Assembly: GCA_964552795.1 (NCBI GenBank)
Contig: CAZKIO010000003.1
Span: 62,001-126,000, forward strand
Direction of reading: 5' to 3'
Source of the DNA: JAEUHZ01 sp964552795
Lineage (GTDB): Bacteria; Planctomycetota; UBA1135; GCA-002686595
DNA: 64,000 bases
Part shown: one piece after another, positions 18,337-26,488 of the stretch
How positions within the stretch are numbered: position 1 is the first letter of the stretch
Layout of the letters: every line of letters begins with the position of its first letter
Notes under the pieces: model-generated
The model's input: only the letters and a program-made list of their open reading frames with translations
Databases searched by the model: none
What the model was told of the DNA's origin: nothing
Translations under genes and position numbers: made by a program

Positions 18337-19884
18337 ATGCCCCCCCCTGAACCCGCGGTCCTGAACCCGTCCGTCCGTGCCGGCCTCTTGCGTCGAGCGG
18401 CCGGGATGCCGCTCGCTCTGGCCGGCGCGTGGCTGCTGCTCCTGGCGGGCTGCCGCGCGGTGCCCGAGCCGGGCCCGCGCCCGAACCTGATCGTGTTCCT
18501 GGTCGACGACCTGGGCTGGCGCGATCTCTCCGAGCCGTTCGCGCCCGCGCCGGCGAGCACGCACATGCGCACGCCGGCCGTCGAGCGCCTGTGCGGCGAG
18601 GGCCTGAAGTTCACGCAGGCCTACGCCAGCCCGGTGTGCACGCCGTCGCGCGTCAGCCTGATGACCGGAATGTCCGCGGCGCGCCACGGGGTCACGCACT
18701 GGACGCTGCGGCGCGACACTCCGACCGACGGCGAATGCCCCGAACTCGTGCGGCCCGCGTGGCGCGTGAACGGCCTTCAGCCCGTCGGTGACATCCCCGA
18801 TTCGATCCACGCGCCGACGCTGCCGCAGCGGCTCGCGGCCGTCGGGTACAGGACGATCCACGTCGGCAAGGCGCACTTCGGCGCGATCGGCACGCCCGGC
18901 GCGGATCCGGCGCGCCTGGGCTTCGAGATCAACATCGCGGGCCACGCTGCGGGTGCGCCCGGCAGCTACCTGGCGCGCGAGGAGTTCCGGCGCGGCGCGC
19001 CCGGATCGGTATGGGACGTGCCGGGCCTGGAGCGCCATCACGGAACCGACGCGTTCCTGACCGACGTGCTCACGACCGAGGCGCTGGCGGCGGCGGACGC
19101 GGCCGTGGCGGCGGGTCGGCCGTTCTTCCTGCACCTCGCGCACTACGCGGTGCACACGCCGTTCGATGCCGACGAGCGCTTCGCGCAGCGCTACCGCGAC
19201 CTGGGCCTCTCCGAGGCGGAGGCGCGCTACGCGGCGCTGGTCGAGGGCGTCGACCATTCCCTCGGCCGCGTGCTCGACTGGCTCGACGCGCGGGGGCTCG
19301 CGCGCGACACGTGCGTCGTCTTCACCAGCGACAACGGGGGGCTCAGCGCGAACTCGCGCGGCGGCGAGCCGCACCGGCACAACGCGCCGCTGCGCAGCGG
19401 CAAGGGCAGCGCCTACGAGGGCGGCCTGCGCGTGCCGCTCGCCGTGCGTTGGCCCGGTCGCGCGCCGCCGGGCGGCGTGAGCACGCTGCCCGTCGCCTTG
19501 GAGGACCTGTTCCCGACCCTGTGCGAGCTGGCCGGCGCGGAAGCGGCGTGTCCCGACGGCCGCAGCTTCGCGCGCACGCTGCACGGCGGCGAGCAGTCCG
19601 GGCGACCGCTGTACTGGCATCATCCGCACCAGTGGGGCAGCGCGGGCCCGGGCATCGAGCCGTTCAGCGCCGTGCGCGACGGCGACCTGAAGCTGATCTG
19701 GTTCTGGCGTGACGGGCGTGCCGAGCTGTACGACCTCAAGCACGACCTCGGCGAAGAGCGCGATCTCGCCGGCACGCGCCGCGCCGAGGTCGCGCGCCTG
19801 CGCGTGGTCCTGCGCGCGCAGCTCGCCGCGTGCGGCGCGATCCTGCCCGCGCGCCGCGACGGGCAGCCGCTGGCGATGCCCTGA
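18337..19884 (+). CDS. Formylglycine-dependent sulfatase, lipoprotein
   Basis: Type I sulfatase (alkaline phosphatase superfamily). NLIVFLVDDLGWRD supplies the metal-binding Asp pair, and PVCTPSRVSLMTG carries the C-x-P-S-R motif whose Cys (residue 101) is converted to formylglycine. FTSDNGG later supplies the second metal-binding Asp/Asn, and KGSAYEGGLRVP is a typical family segment. The N-terminus is a lipoprotein signal (AGAWLLLLAGC), so the enzyme should be lipid-anchored outside the cytoplasmic membrane. Planctomycetes use many such enzymes to desulfate polysaccharides; the substrate cannot be told from sequence alone. The start is uncertain among ATGs at 18292, 18337 and 18406; all give the same mature protein. 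It converges on the SRPBCC gene with 9 nt between stops. Confidence 0.92.
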   Translation: MPPPEPAVLNPSVRAGLLRRAAGMPLALAGAWLLLLAGCRAVPEPGPRPNLIVFLVDDLGWRDLSEPFAPAPASTHMRTPAVERLCGEGLKFTQAYASPVCTPSRVSLMTGMSAARHGVTHWTLRRDTPTDGECPELVRPAWRVNGLQPVGDIPDSIHAPTLPQRLAAVGYRTIHVGKAHFGAIGTPGADPARLGFEINIAGHAAGAPGSYLAREEFRRGAPGSVWDVPGLERHHGTDAFLTDVLTTEALAAADAAVAAGRPFFLHLAHYAVHTPFDADERFAQRYRDLGLSEAEARYAALVEGVDHSLGRVLDWLDARGLARDTCVVFTSDNGGLSANSRGGEPHRHNAPLRSGKGSAYEGGLRVPLAVRWPGRAPPGGVSTLPVALEDLFPTLCELAGAEAACPDGRSFARTLHGGEQSGRPLYWHHPHQWGSAGPGIEPFSAVRDGDLKLIWFWRDGRAELYDLKHDLGEERDLAGTRRAEVARLRVVLRAQLAACGAILPARRDGQPLAMP

Positions 19885-19893
19885 ACCGGCGGA

Positions 19894-20607
19894 TCATCCG
19901 GCCGCGAACACGGCGCGCAGCGCGCGGTGCAGCCGCGCGAGGCCGGCGTCGGACAGGTCCGCGAGCGGGAGCGTCGAAGTCTCGCCGTCGTGCTCGATCC
20001 TGACGCTGCCGGCTTCGACACGGACCGCGGCTCCGCTTCCGGCGTCCCGTTCCTCGCCGCGGCGCGCGCGCCAGCCGACCGTGGAGAGGAACGCCCACAC
20101 CGCGCGCGCGGACCTGTCGCTGCCCGCTACGGTCAGGCTCGCGTCCGCCGCCGGCTCGCGCGCGGCCAGTTCGACGTCATGGCGCGTGACGCGGTGACGG
20201 TGCTCGAACATGCGCTCGAGCTTCCGCCGGACCAGCGCGTCGCCGAAGAACGCACCCACTCGTCCCAGCGGCAGCTCGTACTCGATCCGGTCCTCGAGCA
20301 CGGAGGCCGCGGGCCCGTCGTCCTGGAACGTGTGCGTGTGGACCCAGCGGCGGAACGGCCCGCGCTCCTGCACGTCGCGGAACCGGCGTCCCGCGACGAA
20401 GCCCTCGTGACGGGCGATCCAGCGCAGGCCGAACGGGCCGATCGCGAGCACCTTGCGCGCGCCGTCGCCGATCCCGCCGGAGTCCTCGACGAGGCGGACG
20501 CTCTCCCACGGTGGCGTCAGACGCTCGAAGGCGCCGGGACGTGCGTGCCACTCGAACAACTGGCTGCGCTGCGCGCGCACGCGGGTGCTCCGGACGAAAG
20601 TCGGCAT
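19894..20607 (-). CDS. SRPBCC-superfamily protein (START/polyketide-cyclase-like fold)
   Basis: A 237-residue protein whose first 150 residues match SRPBCC ligand-binding proteins of the COG4276 kind: LFEWHARPGAFERLTPPWE, the FRDVQERGPFRRWVHTHTF strand pair and DRIEYELPLG. These fold into a deep hydrophobic cavity and commonly bind lipids or aromatics. The tail (150-237) is charged and unassigned. It stands head-to-head with a second SRPBCC gene (20716) across 108 nt, and both lie beside the lipid-modification operon, where proteins of this kind are often found. An accessory role in handling a modified lipid is inference. Confidence 0.75.
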   Translation of the reverse strand: MPTFVRSTRVRAQRSQLFEWHARPGAFERLTPPWESVRLVEDSGGIGDGARKVLAIGPFGLRWIARHEGFVAGRRFRDVQERGPFRRWVHTHTFQDDGPAASVLEDRIEYELPLGRVGAFFGDALVRRKLERMFEHRHRVTRHDVELAAREPAADASLTVAGSDRSARAVWAFLSTVGWRARRGEERDAGSGAAVRVEAGSVRIEHDGETSTLPLADLSDAGLARLHRALRAVFAAG

Positions 20608-20715
20608 GGAACCGGCTCAGCGGGACTCCGATCGATGCGGGGGAGTGTGGCAGCACGCCTGCGCCGCCGCCAGGACCGCGCCGGACGCATCCGGGGCGAC
20701 GGATCCGGCGAATGC

Positions 20716-21246
20716 ATGATCGCCATGGGAGATCCCACGATCGCGATGCCGGAGCACGCCGCACGCGTCGAGAGCGCGGCCGACGGAGGTGTCCTGGAGA
20801 GCGTGCAGGTGATCGCGCGGCCGATCGACGACGTGTTTCCGTTCTTCGACCGGCCGGAGAACCTGGAGGCGATCACGCCGGCCTGGCTGTCCTTCCGCAT
20901 CCTGACGCCGCGCCCCGTGCCCATGCACGAGGACGCGCGGATCGACTACCGCCTGCGGTTGTTCGGCTGGCCCTTGCGCTGGCGCACGCGCATCGCGCGC
21001 TACGAGCCGGGGTCCGCCTTCGTCGACGAGCAGGAGAGCGGTCCCTTCGCGCTGTGGCGCCACCTCCACGAGTTCCGGCCGCATCCGCGCGGGACATGGA
21101 TGCTCGACCGCGTCGAGTTCCGCGTGCCGTTCGGCGTCCTGGGACGGATCGTCCAGCGCCTCCTCGTCGGTCCGCTGGTCCGCCGCATCTTCGAGCACCG
21201 CCGACGGCGCATCGTCGAGCTGCTCGAGAACGGCGTGCGGAATTGA
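20716..21246 (+). CDS. Second SRPBCC-superfamily protein
   Basis: A 176-residue SRPBCC protein of the same kind as its divergent neighbour: PIDDVFPFFDRPENLEAITP at the start of the fold, then FVDEQESGPFALWRHLHEF, parallel to the neighbour's VQERGPFRRWVHTHTF, and DRVEFRVPFG. It lacks the neighbour's charged C-terminal extension. The two are diverged duplicates. The start is taken as ATG 20716 (a second ATG lies at 20725); the open frame continues upstream through the divergent gene but reads as non-coding there. The gene ends 37 nt before the end of the convergent lipid operon. Likely ligand-binding, with no catalytic motif. Confidence 0.7.
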   Translation: MIAMGDPTIAMPEHAARVESAADGGVLESVQVIARPIDDVFPFFDRPENLEAITPAWLSFRILTPRPVPMHEDARIDYRLRLFGWPLRWRTRIARYEPGSAFVDEQESGPFALWRHLHEFRPHPRGTWMLDRVEFRVPFGVLGRIVQRLLVGPLVRRIFEHRRRRIVELLENGVRN

Positions 21247-21283
21247 GCGCGCGCTCCGTCGGCCCCCCGCGCGCCGGCGCCCT

Positions 21284-22525
21284 TCAGCCGGAGGCGGACG
21301 CACCGGGACGCTCGTAGACGAGGTGCACGTTGCTGATGTGCCGTTCGGCGAAGCCTCCGGCGCAATAGCAGAAGTAGAACTCCCACGTCCGCAGGAAGTC
21401 CTCGGAGAGTCCCAGCGCCAGCGCGTCCTTCCAGCGCGCGCGCAGGTTTCCGCGCCACTCTTCCAGCGTGCGCACGTAGTGCAGGCCGATGTCCTCGAGA
21501 TGCACGAGCCGCAGGTCGCTGGAGCGCGCCGTCGACGCGCACAGGGCCGCCACGGAGGGGATGCACGAGCCGGGGAAGATGTGGCGCTGGATGTAGTCGA
21601 CCTCGCGCAGCGCACTCTCGTAGTGCTGGTCGGCGATCGTGATGGACTGCAGGCACATGCGGCCGCCGGGCTTCAACAGCGCGGCGCAGCGCCCGAAGAA
21701 CTCGTCGAAGTACTGATGACCGATGGACTCGATCATCTCGACCGAGACCAGCTTGTCGTAGGAACCGACCAGGCGGCGGTAGTCCTCCAGGAGCAGGGTG
21801 ACGCGGCCGTCGAGGCCGGCGTCGCGGATGCGCTCCGCGGCCAGCGCGTGCTGCCGGGCCGAGATCGTCGTGGTCGTCACCCGGCAGCCGTACTCGCGCG
21901 CGGCGTGGATCGCCAGCGCTCCCCAGCCGGTGCCGATCTCGAGCAGCTGGTCGTCGGGCCGCAGGTCGAGCTTGCGGCAGATCGCATCGATCTTGGCGAT
22001 CGAGGCCTCGCGCAGCGTCGCTTCGGGCCGCTCGAAGATCCCGGACGAGTACGTCATGGTGTCGTCGAGGAAGAGGCCGAAGAACGCGTTCGAGAGGTCG
22101 TAGTGCGCCGCGATGTTCCGGCGGCTGCCGCGCCGCGTGTTGCGGTTGCGCGCATGCTGCAGCCAGCGGAGCGGACGCGTGAGCCGCGCGAGGCCGCCTT
22201 CGACGCCCGCCAGCGCCTCGCGGTTGCGCACGAACAGCCGCACCAGCTCCGTGAGGTCGTCGCTGGTCCACCAGCCCTTGGCGTAGGCCTCGCCCGCGCC
22301 GACGGTTCCGCCGGAAGCCACCGCGCCCCAGAAGCGCGCGTCGCGCACGTGCAAGGTCGCTCGCGGGCCTTCGCCCCCGCCGAACTCGTGGCGGCGGCCG
22401 CCTTCGTGCAAGGCGAGGGTGCCCTGTTGGACGCGGGCGAAGCGACCGAGGACCAGTCGTGCCAGGAAGGGCGGCGGTGCGGTCCGCTCCGCCTTCAACG
22501 TTGCGATTCGTCCTTCGGTGTTCAT
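21284..22525 (-). CDS. CFA-synthase-family lipid methyltransferase (copy 1)
   Basis: A 413-residue member of the cyclopropane-fatty-acyl-phospholipid synthase family, which transfers a methyl or methylene from S-adenosylmethionine to double bonds in membrane phospholipid acyl chains. The N-terminal lipid-binding domain ends in EAYAKGWW (79-86). The catalytic domain has AAHYDLSNAFF, LLEIGTGWGA (SAM loop, 194-203) and VSVEMIESIGHQYFDEFF. In the YSCG segment of E. coli Cfa the Cys is a bicarbonate ligand; here it is Ser (YSSGIF), so the chemistry may be plain methylation rather than cyclopropanation. Last gene of the five-gene operon; its ATG overlaps the DUF1365 stop (ATGA, 22522-22525). Confidence 0.88.
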   Translation of the reverse strand: MNTEGRIATLKAERTAPPPFLARLVLGRFARVQQGTLALHEGGRRHEFGGGEGPRATLHVRDARFWGAVASGGTVGAGEAYAKGWWTSDDLTELVRLFVRNREALAGVEGGLARLTRPLRWLQHARNRNTRRGSRRNIAAHYDLSNAFFGLFLDDTMTYSSGIFERPEATLREASIAKIDAICRKLDLRPDDQLLEIGTGWGALAIHAAREYGCRVTTTTISARQHALAAERIRDAGLDGRVTLLLEDYRRLVGSYDKLVSVEMIESIGHQYFDEFFGRCAALLKPGGRMCLQSITIADQHYESALREVDYIQRHIFPGSCIPSVAALCASTARSSDLRLVHLEDIGLHYVRTLEEWRGNLRARWKDALALGLSEDFLRTWEFYFCYCAGGFAERHISNVHLVYERPGASASG

Positions 22526-23292
22526 GTCTGGCCGGCCTCGGAGCCGGCGGGGAGCTCCCGCGGGTGTGCGTGGAACGGCGTGTTCTTGAGGCGCAGGCGC
22601 GCGGCCTGGAAGTAGATCGCGGCGTGCAGCCGCAGGTTCAGGAGCGGATGGCGCACCAGCGCGCGCGCCAGGCTTCGACCCGTGATCGCGTGCCGCACGC
22701 AGTCCAGCCCCGCGTGGAACACGGGCCGATCCTGCTCCAGGTTCGTCATGCGCACCTGCAGGCGGTCGCCGGGGACGCCCAGATGCCACTCGTAGTCCAG
22801 GTCCATGCCGAAGAACGGCGAGACGTGGAACTCCTTGCGGAAGCGACGCGCGGCGCTGCCGTCGCCGCCCGAGGCGTCGAGCACGTACGCATGCCGCTCG
22901 CCCCAGGGCGTGTTGGTGATCTCCGCCACGACGGCGTCGAGCTCTTCGCCTGCGTCGAAGCAGTAGTAGAAGGTGACCGGGTTGAACGCGTAGCCGAACG
23001 TGCGCATGTGCGTCAGCATCCGCACGGGGCCGCGCGGCGTCCGCCCCAGCACGCTCGCGACGCGGTCCCTCACCGCCGTCCGCAGATCGACGTCCGCCGC
23101 GCCCAGGTAGTCGGCGCGCCGGAACCACGCGAGGTTCGGCCGGCGCGCCGACCACAACCAGCGCCGCGCGAACAGCTCCGGCAGTTCGTCCAGGTCCAGG
23201 TACATCAGGTACAGGCGGTAGCGGAACTCGTGCCGCCGCGGCTGGAGCCGGACGTGGTGCACCTCGCCCTCGTAGATCGCGCTGTGCGTCAC
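22522..23292 (-). CDS. DUF1365-family protein
   Basis: A 256-residue DUF1365 protein. Family features visible are the start AIYEGEVHHVRLQPRRHEF, the tract RTFGYAFNPVTFYYCFD and FHVSPFFGMDLDYEW near the middle. DUF1365 genes are almost always next to CFA-type methyltransferases and the FAD oxidoreductase found here; no reaction has been assigned to the family as far as I know. Start is GTG at 23292, inside a GTGA overlap with the FAD-oxidoreductase stop. Its own stop overlaps the ATG of CFA copy 1. The overlaps imply coupled translation and a need for matched amounts, consistent with a shared membrane complex or pathway. Confidence 0.85.
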   Translation of the reverse strand: MTHSAIYEGEVHHVRLQPRRHEFRYRLYLMYLDLDELPELFARRWLWSARRPNLAWFRRADYLGAADVDLRTAVRDRVASVLGRTPRGPVRMLTHMRTFGYAFNPVTFYYCFDAGEELDAVVAEITNTPWGERHAYVLDASGGDGSAARRFRKEFHVSPFFGMDLDYEWHLGVPGDRLQVRMTNLEQDRPVFHAGLDCVRHAITGRSLARALVRHPLLNLRLHAAIYFQAARLRLKNTPFHAHPRELPAGSEAGQT

Positions 23293-24542
23293 GCCGGCAC
23301 CTCCTCGCGGAGGCGCGCGACCGCCGCGTGCGCGCTGTGGACGCCGTCCTCGTGGAACCCGAAGCCCCAGTACGCGCCGCAGAAGTGCACGCCGCGCCGC
23401 CCGTCGATCTCGGCGTGGCGGCGCTGTGCGGCGACGGCTTCGAGCGAGTAGACCGGATGGTGGTAGACGAAGGTCCGCAGCAGGCGCGCGGGGTCGACGT
23501 CGTCCGTGCGGTTGAGCGTGACCAGGTACTGGCGGCCGTCTTCCGCGAGTCCCTGCAGGCGGTTCATCCAGTACGTCACGGTCGGCAGGTCGGCGCCGGT
23601 CGCGCCGACGTGGTAGTTCCAGCTGGCCCACGCGCGCCGCGACCGCGGCAAGAGGCGCGTGTCGGTGTGCAGCGCGGCCTCGTTGCGCTGGTAGGCGAAC
23701 GCGCCCAGGATCGAGCGCTCCTTCGGCGTCGGGTCCGCGAGCAGCCGCAGGCTCTGGTCGGCGTGCGTGGCGAGGACGACGCGATCGTAGGTCTCGACCG
23801 CCCCCGCCGCGGTGCGCACGCGCACGCCGGCGCGCGTGGGTTCGACGCGCGCGACCGGCGTCCGCAGGCGGATGCGATCCCGGAACGGCGCGACCAACGG
23901 ACCGACGTAGGCGCGCGATCCGCCGCGGACCACCAGCCACTGGGGCCGGTCGTCGACCTGCAGGAAGCCGTGGTTGTGGAAGAACTGCACCAGGAAGCGC
24001 ATGGGGAACGTGCGCATGTGCTCGATGCGCGCCGACCACACGGCCGCGCCCATCGGCAGCAGGTGCTGCTCGACGAAGGAGCGCGAGTACCGGCCGCGCT
24101 CCAGGAACTCGCCCAGCGTGAGCTCCCCGGCGCCCGGCTCCAGGAGCCGCGGCGCCTCGCGGTAGAAGCGCAGGATGTCGCGCACCATGCGCCAGAACGA
24201 CGGTCTCAACGCGTTCGTGCGCTGCGCCAGGAGACCGTTCAGCGACGTGCCGTTGTACTCGAGGCCCGTGCGCTCGCAACGCACGGAGAAGCTCATCGAG
24301 CTGGCCTGGTCGGCCACGCCGAGCTCGTCCAGTAGACGCGTGAAGAGCGGGTACGTCTTGCGGTTGAAGACGATGAAGCCCGTGTCGATCGCCAGCTTCC
24401 GCCCGTCATCGACCACGTCCACGGTGTTCGTGTGCCCGCCGATCCACGCGCCGGCCTCGTAGACGTGGAGGTCGTGCCCGGCGTGCAGCAGCCGCGCGGC
24501 GACCATGCCCGAGATCCCCGTTCCGATGACGGCGATCCTCAC
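23289..24542 (-). CDS. FAD-dependent amine-oxidase-fold oxidoreductase (COG2907 type)
   Basis: A 417-residue flavoprotein. The dinucleotide-binding motif IAVIGTGISG is at the extreme N-terminus, with the acidic residue of VYEAG ending the second strand, and GFHEDGVHSA near the C-terminus closes the FAD site as in amine-oxidase and desaturase relatives. FIVFNRKTYPLF and RTFPMRFLVQFFHNHGFL are typical of COG2907 proteins, which accompany DUF1365 and CFA-type genes. By analogy with the bacterial furan-fatty-acid pathway, where a desaturase (UfaD) acts after methylation by UfaM, this protein could desaturate the methylated chain; that mapping is inference. It starts at a GTG overlapping the stop of CFA copy 2 (GTGA) and ends overlapping DUF1365. 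Confidence 0.88.
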   Translation of the reverse strand: MRIAVIGTGISGMVAARLLHAGHDLHVYEAGAWIGGHTNTVDVVDDGRKLAIDTGFIVFNRKTYPLFTRLLDELGVADQASSMSFSVRCERTGLEYNGTSLNGLLAQRTNALRPSFWRMVRDILRFYREAPRLLEPGAGELTLGEFLERGRYSRSFVEQHLLPMGAAVWSARIEHMRTFPMRFLVQFFHNHGFLQVDDRPQWLVVRGGSRAYVGPLVAPFRDRIRLRTPVARVEPTRAGVRVRTAAGAVETYDRVVLATHADQSLRLLADPTPKERSILGAFAYQRNEAALHTDTRLLPRSRRAWASWNYHVGATGADLPTVTYWMNRLQGLAEDGRQYLVTLNRTDDVDPARLLRTFVYHHPVYSLEAVAAQRRHAEIDGRRGVHFCGAYWGFGFHEDGVHSAHAAVARLREEVPA

Positions 24543-25576
24543 GGCCGGGTCCTCTTCAGCCGGCGGTGGGATACGATCCACTCGGAGCCGTCCTCGAACG
24601 CGAACAGCTCCGCGCAGGCCAGGAAGAACACGCGCCAGCGCTGGTACCAGAGCTGCGCGCGGCCCGCGCCGTAGCAGGCGCGGAACAGCTCGAGCACCGC
24701 GCCGCGATTGCGCTCCAGGTTGCGCAGCCAGTCCTCCGCGGTGCGCGCGTAGTGCGTGCCCGGCACCGCCCAGCACTCGTCGGTCTCGAACGGGACGTCG
24801 AGCCGCTCGATCAGGTCGTGGCTGGGCATCATGCCGCCGCTGAAGAACTCGCGGCTCATCCAGTCGGAGTCGTCGCGCGCGTCGAACGCGTAGGCGAAGC
24901 GGCGATGGGCGAAGACGTGCAGGAACACGCGCCCCTCCGGCCGCAGCCAGCCGGCCACGCGTCCCAGGAGCCGCTCCCAGTTGCGCATGTGCTCGAACAT
25001 CTCGACCGAGACGACGCGGTCGAATCGCTCGCCGGTCGCGAACGCGTTCATGTCGCGGGTCACGACGGTGACGTTCGCGAGCCCGCGGCGCCGGGCCTCG
25101 GCGACGATGTGCTCGCGCTGCGAGGCGGAGTTCGAGACCGCGACGATGCGGCTCGCGGGGTGCCGTTCGGCCATCCACAGCGTGAGCGAGCCCCAGCCGC
25201 AGCCCAGCTCGAGAACGTCCTGGCCGTCCGCGAGCTGCGCGCGCTGCGCGGTCAGCTCCAGCATGGCCTCCTCGGCTTCGGCCAGGGTCGTCTCCGGCCG
25301 CGGGTAGAGCGCACTGCTGTACTTGAGGCGCGGGCCGAGCACGAGCCGGTAGAAGGCGGCCGGAACCTCGTAGTGCTGCTCGTTCGCGCGCTCGGGCACC
25401 AGCGCGATCGGCGCGCCGCGCAGCGCATCGACCCACGCGCGCATCGCCCGCTCGAAATCGGGGGCGAACGCCTCCCGCTGCTCGCTCAGTCGCTGGCGCA
25501 GCAGTCCGCGGATGCCGGCGCGCACGAGCGCCGCGGGCACCACGCCCTTCTCGACGAGTCGGATGGCGGTCTTCAT
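24539..25576 (-). CDS. CFA-family SAM-dependent methyltransferase (copy 2)
   Basis: A 345-residue methyltransferase of the same broad family as copy 1 but clearly diverged. It lacks the full N-terminal lipid domain and has a different lid: ANEQHYEVPAAFYRLVLG, KYSSALYP, then the SAM loop VLELGCGWGS (121-130) and VSVEMFEHMRNWERLL. The C-terminal half carries FFSGGMMPSHDLIERL, a signature of this COG2230 subgroup. Two different methyltransferases in one operon suggest two successive alkylations of the same lipid, as UfaM and FufM do in the dimethyl furan fatty acid route; this is inference. It overlaps the upstream DUF1295 gene (ATGA, 25573-25576) and the downstream flavoprotein (GTGA). Confidence 0.87.
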   Translation of the reverse strand: MKTAIRLVEKGVVPAALVRAGIRGLLRQRLSEQREAFAPDFERAMRAWVDALRGAPIALVPERANEQHYEVPAAFYRLVLGPRLKYSSALYPRPETTLAEAEEAMLELTAQRAQLADGQDVLELGCGWGSLTLWMAERHPASRIVAVSNSASQREHIVAEARRRGLANVTVVTRDMNAFATGERFDRVVSVEMFEHMRNWERLLGRVAGWLRPEGRVFLHVFAHRRFAYAFDARDDSDWMSREFFSGGMMPSHDLIERLDVPFETDECWAVPGTHYARTAEDWLRNLERNRGAVLELFRACYGAGRAQLWYQRWRVFFLACAELFAFEDGSEWIVSHRRLKRTRP

Positions 25577-26382
25577 GAGGTCTGCACGCCTCCCATGCGC
25601 GCGCTCGGGGAACCCGGGAAGAAGGCCGGGGTCGTGCGCTGGTAGTCGCGGTAGTCGTCACCGCGGCTGCGCAAGGCCTGCCGTTCGGTGGGCGGGATGC
25701 CGGTGACGCGCAGGATCAGGAACAGCATCAGGGCCGGCGCGATCCAGCCTGCCCAGCCCAGCGGCAGGCCCACGGCCAGCAGCGGATAGGCGAACCAGTG
25801 CAGCCACTCGAAGAAGAAGTTCGGGTGGCGCGAGTAGCGCCACAGCCCCGTCCGGCACGTCAGGCCCGCGTTCTCGGCCTGCGCGCGCCAGCGGCGGAGC
25901 TGGCGATCGGCGATCGACTCGCCCGCGAGCGCACCGGTCCAGACCGCGACGGCGAGCACGTCGTTCCAGGCGAACCCCTGCGCGCTCGCCGCGCTCGGCA
26001 CGAGGTAGGCGATCGACAGCACCGCCGCGAGCAGCGCCTGCAACAGGAAGAAGACCAGGATCCACGACTGGAACCGCTCGCCCAGGCGTGTGCGCAACTC
26101 GGCGTAGCGTCCGTCCTCCGGTTCGCTGCGCAGGCGCGTCCACAGGTGCGCGCACAGGCGCGCGGCCCAGGCGCTCGCCAGCACGGCGACGAGCACGCGC
26201 CGCGGCCACCAACCCGAGGCCGCGGCCGCGTACAGGATGGCGAAGCCGCCCAGACCGCCCGCCCACAGGAGGTCCACGACCCCGGCGTTCCGCGTGCGCC
26301 GCTGCCAGGCCCAGGCGGCCAGCATCAGCGGCACGAGGACGCACAACCCCCACAGGGGCAGCATGGCGTCGGCCCGGTCCAT
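25573..26382 (-). CDS. DUF1295 / steroid-5-alpha-reductase-family membrane protein
   Basis: A 269-residue integral membrane protein with about six transmembrane helices and the family signature GLWRYSRHPNFFFEWLHWF near the C-terminal third, followed by GIPPTERQALRSRGDDYRDY. Members of this fold reduce C=C bonds with NADPH or methylate prenyl-type substrates in membranes. As first gene of the operon it fits a pathway acting on lipids within the bilayer, perhaps reducing an unsaturated intermediate. Two in-frame ATGs (26382 and 26364) are possible starts; the longer one is listed. The frame extends antisense through the B12 gene but is not coding there. Its promoter must lie in the 106 nt shared with the divergent B12-binding gene. 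Confidence 0.85.
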   Translation of the reverse strand: MDRADAMLPLWGLCVLVPLMLAAWAWQRRTRNAGVVDLLWAGGLGGFAILYAAAASGWWPRRVLVAVLASAWAARLCAHLWTRLRSEPEDGRYAELRTRLGERFQSWILVFFLLQALLAAVLSIAYLVPSAASAQGFAWNDVLAVAVWTGALAGESIADRQLRRWRAQAENAGLTCRTGLWRYSRHPNFFFEWLHWFAYPLLAVGLPLGWAGWIAPALMLFLILRVTGIPPTERQALRSRGDDYRDYQRTTPAFFPGSPSARMGGVQTS

Positions 26383-26488
26383 GCCCTGCTGTTCGCGGGT
26401 GCGGGCGTCTGGATGCGGCCGGCGCGGAAGAACCCGCCCGGCCGCGCCGGTTGACGGGCGGGCCGCCTTCGGGCACGGTGAAGCGTCC
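26383..26488. promoter_or_regulatory. Divergent promoter region: lipid operon and B12-binding gene
   Basis: This 106-nt gap separates the starts of the DUF1295 operon (minus) and the B12-binding gene (plus) and must serve both. TTGACG at 26451-26456 resembles a -35 element for the plus-strand gene, but no good -10 follows at 17 nt. I see no clear inverted-repeat operator of the CarH or LitR kind. The compact arrangement suggests the two sides are co-regulated. Confidence 0.45.
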
